Assembly (NCBI GenBank): GCA_038251625.1
Contig: JBBSBE010000005.1
Span: 12,775 to 76,774, forward strand
DNA: 64,000 nucleotides
Source of the DNA: JBBQXK01 sp038251625
GTDB lineage: Bacteria; Pseudomonadota; Alphaproteobacteria; Rhodobacterales; Rhodobacteraceae
Direction: 5' to 3'
The position numbers and the translations under genes are program-made. The stretch's first letter is position 1. Each line of letters begins with the position of its first letter. This document shows, one piece after another, positions 15,055 to 23,813 of this stretch. The notes under the pieces were generated by a model that was not told where the DNA came from, made no database searches, and worked only from the letters and a program-made list of their open reading frames with translations.

Positions 15055-16602
15055 ATGAGCGATGCAGCGGTGGCAGGGCGGCGGGTGCGCGGCGGCGGCG
15101 GGTCGGTCCGGCGCGCGGAACGCACTGCGGTGCATTTCGAGACGGCGCGCTTCATCAGCCGCAACATCCCCAATTTCGACATCCTGAACGAAGAGGCGCT
15201 GCAGATCATCGAATGGAACGCCGACACGGTGCTTGAGGAGGTGGGGGTCAATTTCGTTGACAACCCGGCGGCCCTTGCGCTGTGGCGCGAGGCGGGCGCC
15301 GATGTGAAGGGCGAAAGGGTGCGCATCCCGCGCGGTCTTGCGCGCAAGCTTTGCGCCACGGCACCATCGCAGTTCACCCAGATCGCCCGGAACCCCGCCC
15401 GCAATGTCGAGGTGGGCGGGCGCAATCTGGTGCTGGCGCCCGTCTATGGCCCCCCCTTCGTGCGCGACCGCGTTGGCGGGCGGCGCTACGCGACGATGGA
15501 GGATTTCCGCAACTTCGTGAAGCTTGGCTACATGTCGAAGTGGCTGCACCATTCGGGCGGCACAGTCTGCGAGCCGACCGATATTGCGGTGAACAAGCGG
15601 CATCTGGATATGCTGCACGCCCATATGGTGCTGTCGGACAAGCCCTTCATGGGGTCTGTGACCGAACCGAGCCGGGCGGAAGATTCGGTGGAGATGTGCC
15701 GGATCCTCTTTGGGTCCGACGTGGTGGACCGACACGTGGTGATGACGTCGCTCATCAACATCAATTCACCCCTGACGTTTGATTCGGTGATGATGGGGGC
15801 GCTGGAGGTTTATGCCCGCGCCAATCAAGCCGCGATCATCAGCCCCTTCATCGTGGGGGGGGCCATGGCACCGGTCACGGTGGCGGGCACATTGACGCAG
15901 GTGCTGGCCGAGGTGCTGGCGGGTGTGGCCTACAGCCAGTTGGTGCGTGCGGGTGCGCCAGTGATCTTTGGCGCTTTCGTCACCAGCATCGACATGAATT
16001 CGGGCGCGCCCACCTTCGGCACGCCCGAGGCGGCGCATATAACCTATGGCGCGGGGCAACTCGCGCGGCGGATGAACCTTCCCTATCGGTCGGGCGGATC
16101 GTTCTGCGGCTCGAAGCTGCCCGATGCGCAGGCGGCCTACGAGACGGCCAACAGCCTGAACATGGCGTTGCTGGCGGGCGTCAATTTCATGCTGCACGCC
16201 TGCGGGTGGCTGGAAGGCGGGCTGGTCAGTTCCTACGAGAAATTCGTGATGGATGCCGATCAACTGGGCACGCTGCACCATCTGGCGCAGGGCGTGATGA
16301 TGGATACGAACGGGCAGGGGATGGATGCGATCCGCGAGGTCGGCCCCGGCGGGCATTATCTGGGCTGCGAACACACGCAGGCCAATTTCAAAAGCGCGTT
16401 CTGGCGGTCGGACCTTTTTGACTACAAGCCCTTCGAGACATGGGACGAAGAGGGTGCGCGCGATACCGAGGCGCTGGCCGCAGAGCGGGTGAAAAAGCAG
16501 TTGGGTGATTACCAGCAGCCCCCGCTTGACCAAGGTGTGGCGGAGGCGCTGGACGCCTATGTGGCGCAAAAGAAGGCGTCGATGCCCGACGCCTTCATCT
16601 GA
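15055..16602 (+). CDS. Non-pyrrolysine MttB-family corrinoid methyltransferase
   Basis: A 515-residue member of the trimethylamine methyltransferase superfamily. True MttB reads an in-frame amber codon as pyrrolysine; this gene is continuous with no internal TAG, so it belongs to the non-Pyl group, whose studied members demethylate quaternary amines such as glycine betaine and pass the methyl to a corrinoid protein. Recognisable parts are FISRNIPNFDILNEEAL, IIEWNADTVLEEVGV, SGGTVCEPTDIAVN and EVGPGGHYLGCEHTQANF. ATG at 15055 follows GGAGGG. No corrinoid protein is beside it; the folate:corrinoid methyltransferase at 1.1-2.1 kb could receive the methyl group. The substrate cannot be read from sequence. 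Confidence 0.85.
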   Translation: MSDAAVAGRRVRGGGGSVRRAERTAVHFETARFISRNIPNFDILNEEALQIIEWNADTVLEEVGVNFVDNPAALALWREAGADVKGERVRIPRGLARKLCATAPSQFTQIARNPARNVEVGGRNLVLAPVYGPPFVRDRVGGRRYATMEDFRNFVKLGYMSKWLHHSGGTVCEPTDIAVNKRHLDMLHAHMVLSDKPFMGSVTEPSRAEDSVEMCRILFGSDVVDRHVVMTSLININSPLTFDSVMMGALEVYARANQAAIISPFIVGGAMAPVTVAGTLTQVLAEVLAGVAYSQLVRAGAPVIFGAFVTSIDMNSGAPTFGTPEAAHITYGAGQLARRMNLPYRSGGSFCGSKLPDAQAAYETANSLNMALLAGVNFMLHACGWLEGGLVSSYEKFVMDADQLGTLHHLAQGVMMDTNGQGMDAIREVGPGGHYLGCEHTQANFKSAFWRSDLFDYKPFETWDEEGARDTEALAAERVKKQLGDYQQPPLDQGVAEALDAYVAQKKASMPDAFI

Positions 16603-16609
16603 CAGGGCC

Positions 16610-16894
16610 TCAGCCGGGGTTGGCCAGAAGCCGCGTTTCGGCCATCAGCGCGATCAGGATCTCGATGTGGCGGGTCAGCGAATAGCCGGCCTCGCCGCTT
16701 TGGCGTTCAACCTCGCTGCGGTGTTCGGCCGCCATCAGTTCCGCCACCGCGCGTTCGGAAGACCGTGTGGCTTCGGGCGCCACGAGGCGGCGCAGGTCAC
16801 GCTCGCGCCGGTAGTCGAGCAGCCCGTGGCGGGCCGCGCGGATCAGGAGACTGGGGCGGCGCAGATCGGAAAGGGAAGTGGTCGGGTGTGTCAT
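16610..16894 (-). CDS. DUF6477 family protein
   Basis: A 94-residue basic, helical protein without signal or membrane segment. LRRPSLLIRAARHGLLDYRRERDLRRL and the C-terminal YSLTRHIEILIALMAETR match a small family seen in Rhodobacteraceae (DUF6477). The start at 16894 has a perfect AGGAGG. It is divergent from the DUF6456 gene, a pairing I recall from other Rhodobacteraceae, and converges on the mttB-family gene with 7 bp between. Function unknown. Confidence 0.72.
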   Translation of the reverse strand: MTHPTTSLSDLRRPSLLIRAARHGLLDYRRERDLRRLVAPEATRSSERAVAELMAAEHRSEVERQSGEAGYSLTRHIEILIALMAETRLLANPG

Positions 16895-16982
16895 GGTATC
16901 CTCCTGACGTGGAGGCGGCAGATTGCACCGATACAACCCAGCGTTGCGTTTTGGCCGATTCCGCCGCGCGCTGGTTTCCCGT

Positions 16983-17003
16983 TTGTTTAGCTTTTAGAAA
17001 CAA
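16983..17003. promoter_or_regulatory. AT-rich inverted repeat in the DUF6477/DUF6456 divergent promoter region
   Basis: TTGTTT at 16983-16988 and AAACAA at 16998-17003 are exact inverted copies separated by 9 bases, in the most AT-rich 80 bases of this neighbourhood. The location fits a regulator site or promoter elements shared by the two genes. Confidence 0.4.
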
Positions 17004-17111
17004 TTATCCTCAAAAGCGCAGAAATTAACAGGTCAGTAACAAATGCCACCCAAGGTTGCATTCTGGCAGGGCCGGGACCAGGAACCGGCAGGAATGTCGT
17101 GCGAGGCTGAC

Positions 17112-18233
17112 ATGCATCAGGACGAGACGGCGGTAGCGAACCTGCCGGATTGGGTGCCGGATGCGCTGCGCCACTATCTTCACCACACCGAAGCGGGCCT
17201 TTCGTTCCGGGCCATTGCCCGGCGCGAGGGGCGCCATGCCTCGACCGTCATGCGCCAGTGTCGCCGGTTTGAAAACCGGCGGGACGATCCCTTGTGGGAT
17301 GACGCGCTGACGGCACTTGCGCAAGGGCCCGTGGCGGTGGGGGAAGACCTGTCAGCCCAGAAGGAGGCCCCGACCATGTCAGCCGTCATCCGTACTTCCG
17401 CCGCCACCGTTGAGGCGGCGCTTATCGAACGCGAGGCGCGCCGCGTGTTGCGCCGTCTGGTCGAGCCCGGCGCCGTGCTGGCGATTGCCGCCGACATGGA
17501 CAAGGCCGCGATCCTGCGCGACCTGCCCGATGGCAAGACCGCGCGCACCGGCATTCTGGAGCGCAGTGTGGCGCAGGCCTTTGCCTTGCGCGACTGGATC
17601 CAGTGCCGCAAGCCCGGGCGCATCGCCACCTATGAGATCAGCGTGTCGGGCCGCGCCGCGCTGAAGCGGATGGTCGAGGAAGATGATTGCCGGGCCCAAG
17701 GGATGCATGATGCAGCGGCACCCTTTGGCGCGCAGCACCGCAGCTTTGCCACCCGGGACGTATCCGAAGAGGGCGGCACGCGGCGGGTGCGCTACAATCT
17801 GGCCGAAAGCCCGGTTACGTTGCTGGCGCGGCGGCGCGAAAAGGATGGCACGGCCTTTCTGGCCCCCGAACTTGCCGGCGCGGCAGAGCGGCTGCGCGAG
17901 GATTTCGAACTGGCCCAGATGGGCCCGCGCGTGACGCAGAACTGGGAGCGGTTTCTGACGGCGGGCGACCGGGGCGGCTACCGCGCCGATGCGGGCGGGG
18001 CGGAAGGCCCGCGCAGCGCGCGCGAGCGCGTGGCGGCGGCGTTGCGCGATCTGGGGCCGGGCCTTGGAGATGTGGCGCTGCGCTGCTGCTGTTTTCTGGA
18101 AGGTCTGGAGGCGGCAGAGCAGCGCATGGGATGGTCCGCGCGGTCGGGCAAGATCGTGCTGCGCATCGCCCTTCAGCGGCTGCACCGGCACTATCTGGAA
18201 ACCTATGGGCCGGCAGGCCGGATGATCGGCTGA
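17112..18233 (+). CDS. Helix-turn-helix DUF6456 domain protein
   Basis: A 373-residue putative DNA-binding protein. Residues 10-60 form a helix-turn-helix (GLSFRAIARREGRHASTVMRQCRRFENRRDDPLWDDAL). The C-terminal DUF6456 region starts near 230 (RYNLAESPVTLLARRREKDG) and includes ELAGAAERLREDFELAQMGPRVTQNWERF and a final helical segment with CCCFLEGLEAAEQRMGW. The start is uncertain: ATG at 17112 gives the expected spacing to LPDWVPDALRHYL, while 17043 and 17094 are also in frame. Relatives across Rhodobacteraceae are orphan regulators of unknown target. The divergent DUF6477 gene shares its promoter region. Confidence 0.72.
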   Translation: MHQDETAVANLPDWVPDALRHYLHHTEAGLSFRAIARREGRHASTVMRQCRRFENRRDDPLWDDALTALAQGPVAVGEDLSAQKEAPTMSAVIRTSAATVEAALIEREARRVLRRLVEPGAVLAIAADMDKAAILRDLPDGKTARTGILERSVAQAFALRDWIQCRKPGRIATYEISVSGRAALKRMVEEDDCRAQGMHDAAAPFGAQHRSFATRDVSEEGGTRRVRYNLAESPVTLLARRREKDGTAFLAPELAGAAERLREDFELAQMGPRVTQNWERFLTAGDRGGYRADAGGAEGPRSARERVAAALRDLGPGLGDVALRCCCFLEGLEAAEQRMGWSARSGKIVLRIALQRLHRHYLETYGPAGRMIG

Positions 18234-18281
18234 CGGGTTCGGGGCGGTAGACATTTGCGCCATCGTGCCTAGGTCTTGGGT

Positions 18282-18776
18282 ATGAGACATGACAGTCGAG
18301 CCCCCGACACCGCCGCGCTGAACGCCCTCGCCCGTGCTGCCACGCTGCATTGCCTGATGGGCTGCGGCACGGGTGAAGTGGCCGGTATGGTGATCGGATC
18401 AGCGCTTGGTCTGGGAACATGGGCGACGGTTCTGCTGGCGCTCGCGCTGGCATTCCTGATCGGCTACGGGCTGACGATGATCCCCCTTCGTCGTTCCGGG
18501 ATGGCGTGGCGCGCGGTACTGGCGACGGGCCTTGCGGCGGATACCGCCTCGATCTCGGTGATGGAGATTGTGGACAACGCGCTGATGCTGGTCATTCCCG
18601 GTGCGATGACGGCGGGTCTGGACGATCCGGTTTTCTGGGGGTCCATGGCGCTGTCGCTTGGTCTTGGCGGGGTCGCGGCTTTCCCGGTCAATCGCTGGCT
18701 GATCGCAAGGGGGCGCGGCCATGCGCTGGTGCATGGGACGCATGCGCATGGCGGGCATGCGGGGCACGGGCATTGA
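18282..18776 (+). CDS. DUF4396 membrane protein with His-rich tail
   Basis: A 164-residue inner-membrane protein with about four hydrophobic segments. The first contains the signature LHCLMGCGTGEVAGMVIG, which defines DUF4396. The C-terminus is histidine- and glycine-rich (HGTHAHGGHAGHGH), suggesting metal binding; the family is often found near copper or metal-handling genes, but none is adjacent here. ATG at 18282 is preferred to an upstream TTG. It lies 48 bp before lipA in the same direction. Confidence 0.78.
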   Translation: MRHDSRAPDTAALNALARAATLHCLMGCGTGEVAGMVIGSALGLGTWATVLLALALAFLIGYGLTMIPLRRSGMAWRAVLATGLAADTASISVMEIVDNALMLVIPGAMTAGLDDPVFWGSMALSLGLGGVAAFPVNRWLIARGRGHALVHGTHAHGGHAGHGH

Positions 18777-18824
18777 CCCTGCCGACCCGACGCGATTAAA
18801 ACGGCGCAAGTGCAAGGAGTTCCG

Positions 18825-19781
18825 ATGAGCCCGCGCGACCTGACCATCCCGCAAGACCGCCACCCCGAAAAGGCCCACCGGCCCGATCAGGCGCAGCCCA
18901 AGAAACCGGCCTGGATCCGGGTGAAGGCGCCCACATCCGAGGGGTATCGCCAGACGCGCGATATCATCCGGGCGCAGGGGCTGGTGACGGTCTGCGAAGA
19001 GGCGGGCTGCCCGAACGTGGGCGAATGCTGGAGCCAGGGCCACGCCACCATGATGATCATGGGCGAGATCTGCACCCGCGGCTGTACCTTTTGCAACGTG
19101 GCGACCGGCAAGCCGCAGGCGCTGAATGCGTTCGAGCCGGGCCGGGTTGCGCATGCGGTGGCGCAACTGGGGCTGAAACATGTGGTTGTAACGTCGGTGG
19201 ACCGCGACGATCTGGAAGATGGCGGGGCGGAGCATTTCGCGATGACGATCCGCGCGATCCGCCGTCAGGCGCCCGAGACGACGATCGAGATCCTGACGCC
19301 GGATTTCCTGAAATGCCCGGCCAGCGCGCTGGAAACCGTGGTTGCGGCACGGCCCGATGTGTTCAACCACAACCTTGAAACCGTGCCCGGCCTTTACCCC
19401 GAGGTGCGCCCCGGTGCGCGCTACTTCGCGTCCTTGCGCCTTTTGCAGCGGGTGAAAGAGCTTGATCCTGCGATGTTCACCAAGTCCGGCATCATGGTGG
19501 GGCTTGGCGAGGACCGGCAGGGCGTCGGGCAGGTGATGGACGACCTGCGCGCGGCGGATGTGGATTTCCTGACGATCGGGCAATACCTGCAACCGACCCC
19601 CAAGCATCACGGGGTGGACCGGTTCGTGACGCCAGAGGAGTTTGCGGCCTATGAGAAGGCGGCGCTTGGCAAGGGGTTCCTGATGGTGTCGGCCACCCCG
19701 CTCACCCGGTCGAGCTATCATGCGGGCGAGGATTTTGCCCGGCTCAGGGCGGCCCGCGAGGCAAAGCTGGGGCGCGCCTGA
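18825..19781 (+). CDS. lipA: Lipoyl synthase
   Basis: A 318-residue radical-SAM enzyme that inserts two sulfurs into octanoylated lipoyl domains. The auxiliary cluster cysteines are Cys57, Cys62 and Cys68 (CEEAGCPNVGEC) and the radical-SAM cysteines are Cys83, Cys87 and Cys90 (CTRGCTFC). The C-terminal RSSYHAG supplies the auxiliary-cluster serine. ATG at 18825 has AAGGAG upstream. It is followed by a hairpin-rich repeat rather than another gene. Confidence 0.96.
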   Translation: MSPRDLTIPQDRHPEKAHRPDQAQPKKPAWIRVKAPTSEGYRQTRDIIRAQGLVTVCEEAGCPNVGECWSQGHATMMIMGEICTRGCTFCNVATGKPQALNAFEPGRVAHAVAQLGLKHVVVTSVDRDDLEDGGAEHFAMTIRAIRRQAPETTIEILTPDFLKCPASALETVVAARPDVFNHNLETVPGLYPEVRPGARYFASLRLLQRVKELDPAMFTKSGIMVGLGEDRQGVGQVMDDLRAADVDFLTIGQYLQPTPKHHGVDRFVTPEEFAAYEKAALGKGFLMVSATPLTRSSYHAGEDFARLRAAREAKLGRA

Positions 19782-19800
19782 GGCAGTTTGGACAAGAAGA

Positions 19801-19850
19801 GGGGGCCAGCCCCCCGCAGCCGTTCCGGCTGCGCCCCCCGGGATATTTGC
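19801..19850. repeat. GC-rich hairpin repeat downstream of lipA
   Basis: A G-run and GGGGGCCAGCCCCC lead into a perfect 8-bp stem, CGCAGCCG (19815-19822), loop TTC, CGGCTGCG (19826-19833), then CCCCCC and GGGATATTT. This layout resembles a dispersed intergenic element I recall from many Rhodobacteraceae genomes, where it ends transcripts. The rest of the 238-bp gap before argS shows no gene. Confidence 0.6.
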
Positions 19851-20019
19851 GCAGAGAAGAAGCGAAAGTTTGACTAAAATTGTGCGTCGGCTTCGGAGAC
19901 GTATTCGAGGGTGGTGTGCCGCGTCGGCAGCAAGGGGCAACGTTGCAGCCTTTCCTTGCCGCCATTGACCCCGCGCGGGGCCTCTGGCAATGCCTTCGGG
20001 CAGCGATGGGATGCCTGAC

Positions 20020-21747
20020 ATGAACCTCTTCAACGATATCCGCGACCTCGTGCTGGCCGAGATTGACGCGATGCAGGGCGCGGGCGAGTTGCCCGCAGGG
20101 CTTGATACCGCCGGTGTGACGGTCGAGCCGCCGCGCGATGCGGGGCATGGCGACATGGCCACCAATGCCGCGATGGTGCTGGCCAAGCCTGCGGGCCTGC
20201 CGCCCCGGCAGATCGCCGAGGCGCTGGCGGCGGGGTTGGCGGCCGATCCGCGCGTGGCGGGCGTCGAGGTTGCGGGACCGGGGTTTCTGAACCTGCGGCT
20301 GGTGCCGGGTGTGTGGCAGGGCCTTGTGGGCCATGTGCTGACGACGGGAACGGATTTCGGGCGTTCGACCCTTGGGAAGGGCGCGCGGGTGAATGTTGAG
20401 TTCGTCTCTGCCAACCCCACCGGGCCGATGCATGTGGGCCATGTGCGCGGCGCCGTGGTGGGTGATGCGCTGGCGCGGCTTCTGGCCTTTGCGGGCTGGG
20501 ATGTGACGCGGGAGTATTACATCAACGACGGGGGCGCGCAGGTCGATGTGCTGGCCCGGTCGGCCTATGAGCGGTACCGCGAGGCGCATGGGCAGGAGCC
20601 GGAAATCCGCGAGGGCCTTTACCCCGGCGATTATCTGATCCCTGTCGGCGAGGCGATGAAGGCCAAATGGGGCGATACGCTGCTGGACAAGGGCGAGCAG
20701 TTCTGGATGGCCGAGGTGCGCGACTTCGCCACCGCGCGGATGATGGAGATGATCAAGGGCGACCTGGCGCTTCTGGGCGTGCAGAAGGATGTCTATTCCA
20801 GCGAGAAGGCGCTTTACGGCACCGGCAAGATCGAGGCCGCTATCGAGACGCTGCGGGGCATGGATCTGATCTACGAGGGCGTGCTGGAGCCCCCCAAGGG
20901 CAAGACGCCCGAGGATTGGGAACCGCGCGAGCAGACCCTTTTCCGCTCGACCGCGCATGGCGACGATGTGGACCGCCCGGTGAAGAAATCGGACGGCGCC
21001 TGGACGTATTTTGCCCCCGACATCGCCTATCACTACGACAAGGTGCAGCGCGGCTTTGACGCGCTGATCGACGTCTTCGGCGCCGATCATGGGGGCTATG
21101 TCAAGCGGATGAAGGCGGCGGTGTCGGCGCTTTCCGCTGGCCGCGTGCCGCTGGATATCAAGCTGATCCAGATGGTGAAGCTGATGAAGGGGGGGCAGCC
21201 CTTCAAGATGTCGAAACGCGCGGGCACCTTCGTCACGCTGCGCGACGTGGTGGAAGAGGTGGGCGCCGATGTGACCCGCTTCATCATGCTGACGCGCAAG
21301 AACGACGTGACGCTGGATTTCGATTTCGACAAGGTGCTGGAGCAGTCGAAGGACAATCCCGTCTTCTACGTGCAATACGCCCATGCGCGGATCCGGTCCG
21401 TGCTGCGCCGCGCGGATGACATGGGGGTGGCGCCGGGGGGGGATGCGGGCCTTCTGGACCATCCGGCCGAGTTGCAGTTGATGAAGAAACTGGCCGAATG
21501 GCCGCGACTGGTGGAGATTGCGGCGCGGGGCAACGAACCCCACCGCGTGGCCTTCTACCTTTACGAACTCGCGTCCGAGTTGCACGGGCTTTGGAACCGG
21601 GGCAACGACGAGCCTTCGCTGCGCTTCGTGCAGGAGGGCGATCCGGCCACAATGTCGGCAAAACTTGGCCTTGCGGCTGCGACGGGCGTTGTGATCCGGT
21701 CAGGTCTTGCTATCCTTGGTGTTGCTCCGGTCGAGGAAATGCGCTGA
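20020..21747 (+). CDS. argS: Arginyl-tRNA synthetase
   Basis: A 575-residue class I aminoacyl-tRNA synthetase. The N-terminal additional domain (MNLFNDIRDLVLAEI) recognises the tRNA D-loop. The catalytic core has VEFVSANPTGPMHVGHVRGA (HIGH signature as HVGH) and FKMSKRAGTFV (KMSKS signature). The C-terminal anticodon-binding domain carries YVQYAHARIRSVLRR and the end IRSGLAILGVAPVEEMR. ATG at 20020 is the family-like start; ATG at 20011 is an alternative nine bases upstream. It leads a rightward run of SPOR, nagZ, scpA and scpB. Confidence 0.96.
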   Translation: MNLFNDIRDLVLAEIDAMQGAGELPAGLDTAGVTVEPPRDAGHGDMATNAAMVLAKPAGLPPRQIAEALAAGLAADPRVAGVEVAGPGFLNLRLVPGVWQGLVGHVLTTGTDFGRSTLGKGARVNVEFVSANPTGPMHVGHVRGAVVGDALARLLAFAGWDVTREYYINDGGAQVDVLARSAYERYREAHGQEPEIREGLYPGDYLIPVGEAMKAKWGDTLLDKGEQFWMAEVRDFATARMMEMIKGDLALLGVQKDVYSSEKALYGTGKIEAAIETLRGMDLIYEGVLEPPKGKTPEDWEPREQTLFRSTAHGDDVDRPVKKSDGAWTYFAPDIAYHYDKVQRGFDALIDVFGADHGGYVKRMKAAVSALSAGRVPLDIKLIQMVKLMKGGQPFKMSKRAGTFVTLRDVVEEVGADVTRFIMLTRKNDVTLDFDFDKVLEQSKDNPVFYVQYAHARIRSVLRRADDMGVAPGGDAGLLDHPAELQLMKKLAEWPRLVEIAARGNEPHRVAFYLYELASELHGLWNRGNDEPSLRFVQEGDPATMSAKLGLAAATGVVIRSGLAILGVAPVEEMR

Positions 21748-21828
21748 CGAAGGCGCCCCGAACCGCAGCGAGGCAGAGGCAAGAGAGAGCATCGGGGGCC
21801 ACGCGCCACCCGGGCCACGGGGCAGAGC

Positions 21829-22797
21829 ATGGCAGATGTGGAATACGACGCCTTCGAGGGCGTCGATCGGCGGGCAACCGAAGGTGCGGGCGGCGCGCAA
21901 CGGATCGTGAACATGGCCGCCTCAGCGGTGTCGCTGGCGCTGATCGCGGGGATCGGCGTCTGGGGTTACCATCTGGCGGTGCGCGATGCGACGGGCGTGC
22001 CGGTGGTACAGGCGCTGGAAGGCCCGATGCGGATTGCCCCGGAAGAGCCGGGCGGTTCCGTGGCGGCCCATATGGGCCTTGCCGTCAACGATGTGGCCGC
22101 CGATGGTGTGGCCGCGCCGCCGCCCGATCAGATCGTGCTGGCGCCACGCCCGCTGGATCTGACGGAGGAAGATGCCCCGGGCGTGGTGGCGACGATGACG
22201 CCGCCGGTTTCGGCGCGGTCTGCGGACCGGCCTGGCCTTGCGCTGGATCTGGTGCCGGAACCGGCACCGATGACACAGGAAGAGGCCGTCATGCTGGCCC
22301 TGGCCGAGGCCGGGGTGGAAGGGGCTATACCGCTTTCGGGTGAGCTTGATGCGGCGGGTGCGGCGGGCGATCAGACGCATCTGGTGCGCGCGAGCCTGCC
22401 TTCCGGGACGATCCACAGCTCTGTCCGCCCGCTGCAACGTCCAGAGCGGGGAGGCGCAGCGGTGCCGGCCGTGCTGGACGGCAGCACGGATGTGACGCCG
22501 GTTCCCGCATCCCTGGTGACCGAGATGGACGCAGACACCATCCCTGCCGGGACGCGCATGGTGCAGCTTGGCGCCTTCGATTCTGTCGAGGCGGCGCGGG
22601 CGGAATGGGACAAGCTTGCCTTCCGCTTCACCGGCCTCATGGACGACAAGGCCCGGGTCGTGCAGGCGGCGACGAGCGGGGGGCGGGCGTTCTGGCGGCT
22701 TCGCGCGCATGGCTTTGACAGCGAGGTCGAGGCGCGGCGGTTCTGTTCCGCACTTTTGTCGGAACAGGCGGCCTGCATCCCGGTTACGCAAAGATGA
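21829..22797 (+). CDS. SPOR-domain membrane protein
   Basis: A 322-residue bitopic inner-membrane protein: a short cytoplasmic head, one membrane helix at about residues 28-47 (AASAVSLALIAGIGVWGYH), a long Pro/Ala/Asp-rich periplasmic linker, and a SPOR domain from about 245 to the end (GTRMVQLGAFDSVEAARAEWDKL). SPOR domains bind denuded septal glycan, so a role in cell division is likely. It lies between argS and nagZ, and its stop overlaps nagZ by 4 bases. NagZ recycles glycan fragments, so the pair links division and wall turnover. Confidence 0.88.
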   Translation: MADVEYDAFEGVDRRATEGAGGAQRIVNMAASAVSLALIAGIGVWGYHLAVRDATGVPVVQALEGPMRIAPEEPGGSVAAHMGLAVNDVAADGVAAPPPDQIVLAPRPLDLTEEDAPGVVATMTPPVSARSADRPGLALDLVPEPAPMTQEEAVMLALAEAGVEGAIPLSGELDAAGAAGDQTHLVRASLPSGTIHSSVRPLQRPERGGAAVPAVLDGSTDVTPVPASLVTEMDADTIPAGTRMVQLGAFDSVEAARAEWDKLAFRFTGLMDDKARVVQAATSGGRAFWRLRAHGFDSEVEARRFCSALLSEQAACIPVTQR

Positions 22798-23813
22798 GCG
22801 GCGCCCCCGGACGGGGTGCCGCGATCCTTGGCTGTGCGGGGCCGGAGCTTTTGCCGCAGGAGGCCGCGTTCTTTCGCGCGGCCGATCCCGTTGGGTTTAT
22901 CCTCTTTGCCCGCAACGTGGAGACGCCCGCACAACTGCGCCGCCTGACGGGCGATCTGCGTGCGGCAGTAGGGCGCGAGGCGCCGGTCTTCGTGGATCAG
23001 GAAGGCGGACGCGTTCAGCGGTTGCGCGCGCCCCATTGGCGGGAATGGACGGCACCGCTGGATTTCGTGGCCGACGCCGGGGCAGGGGCCGCGCGCGCCT
23101 GCTGGCTGCGCGCGCGGATCATGGCGGCCGAACTGCGTGGCGTGGGGATCGACGCAAACTGCGCGCCGGGGCTGGATCTGGCCTTGCCCGAAACGCACCC
23201 CTTCCTGCGCAACCGCTGTCTGTCGGACGATCCTGCGGAAGTGGCCGTCCTGGGCCGGGCGACGGCCGAGGGGTTTCTGGCCGGGGGTGTTCTGCCGGTC
23301 ATCAAGCACATGCCGGGCCATGGCCGGGGCCGGGCGGACAGCCACGACGCGGTGCCCGAAACGGATGCCCCTGCCGCCACGCTGGCCACAACTGATTTTG
23401 CGCCCTTTCGCGCGCTGGCCGATCTGCCCATCGGGATGAGCGCGCATATGGTGTACAGCCGCATCGACGCGCAGCCCGCCACCACCTCTGCCGCGATGAT
23501 CGCGCTGATCCGCGAAGAGATCGGGTTTGAGGGGCTGCTTCTGACCGACGACCTTTCCATGAACGCGCTTTCAGGCACGCTGGCGGAACGCACCGCCGCC
23601 GCGATTTCGGCCGGCTGCGATGTGGCGCTTTACTGCAAGGGCGTGATGGCCGAGGCCGAGGCCGTGATGGAAGCGGCGGGCGACCTGACGGCCGCTGCCG
23701 CCGCGCGCACCACCCGCGCGCTTGCCGCCCGCCTGCCACCCGATCCGGTTGACATCCGCGCCGCAGAGGCCGAACTTCGGGGCCTCTTGCGCGGAGCCGT
23801 GGATGTCGGATGA
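22794..23813 (+). CDS. nagZ: Beta-N-acetylhexosaminidase NagZ
   Basis: A 339-residue cytoplasmic GH3 glycosidase that removes GlcNAc from anhydro-muropeptides during wall recycling. The mobile catalytic loop is KHMPGHGRGRADSHDAVP (acid/base His-Asp pair) and the nucleophile is the Asp of TDDLSMNAL. VFVDQEGGRVQRL is the substrate-binding motif. It starts in the stop of the SPOR gene and its end overlaps scpA by 11 bases, so this is one tightly packed transcript. Confidence 0.94.
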   Translation: MSGAPGRGAAILGCAGPELLPQEAAFFRAADPVGFILFARNVETPAQLRRLTGDLRAAVGREAPVFVDQEGGRVQRLRAPHWREWTAPLDFVADAGAGAARACWLRARIMAAELRGVGIDANCAPGLDLALPETHPFLRNRCLSDDPAEVAVLGRATAEGFLAGGVLPVIKHMPGHGRGRADSHDAVPETDAPAATLATTDFAPFRALADLPIGMSAHMVYSRIDAQPATTSAAMIALIREEIGFEGLLLTDDLSMNALSGTLAERTAAAISAGCDVALYCKGVMAEAEAVMEAAGDLTAAAAARTTRALAARLPPDPVDIRAAEAELRGLLRGAVDVG

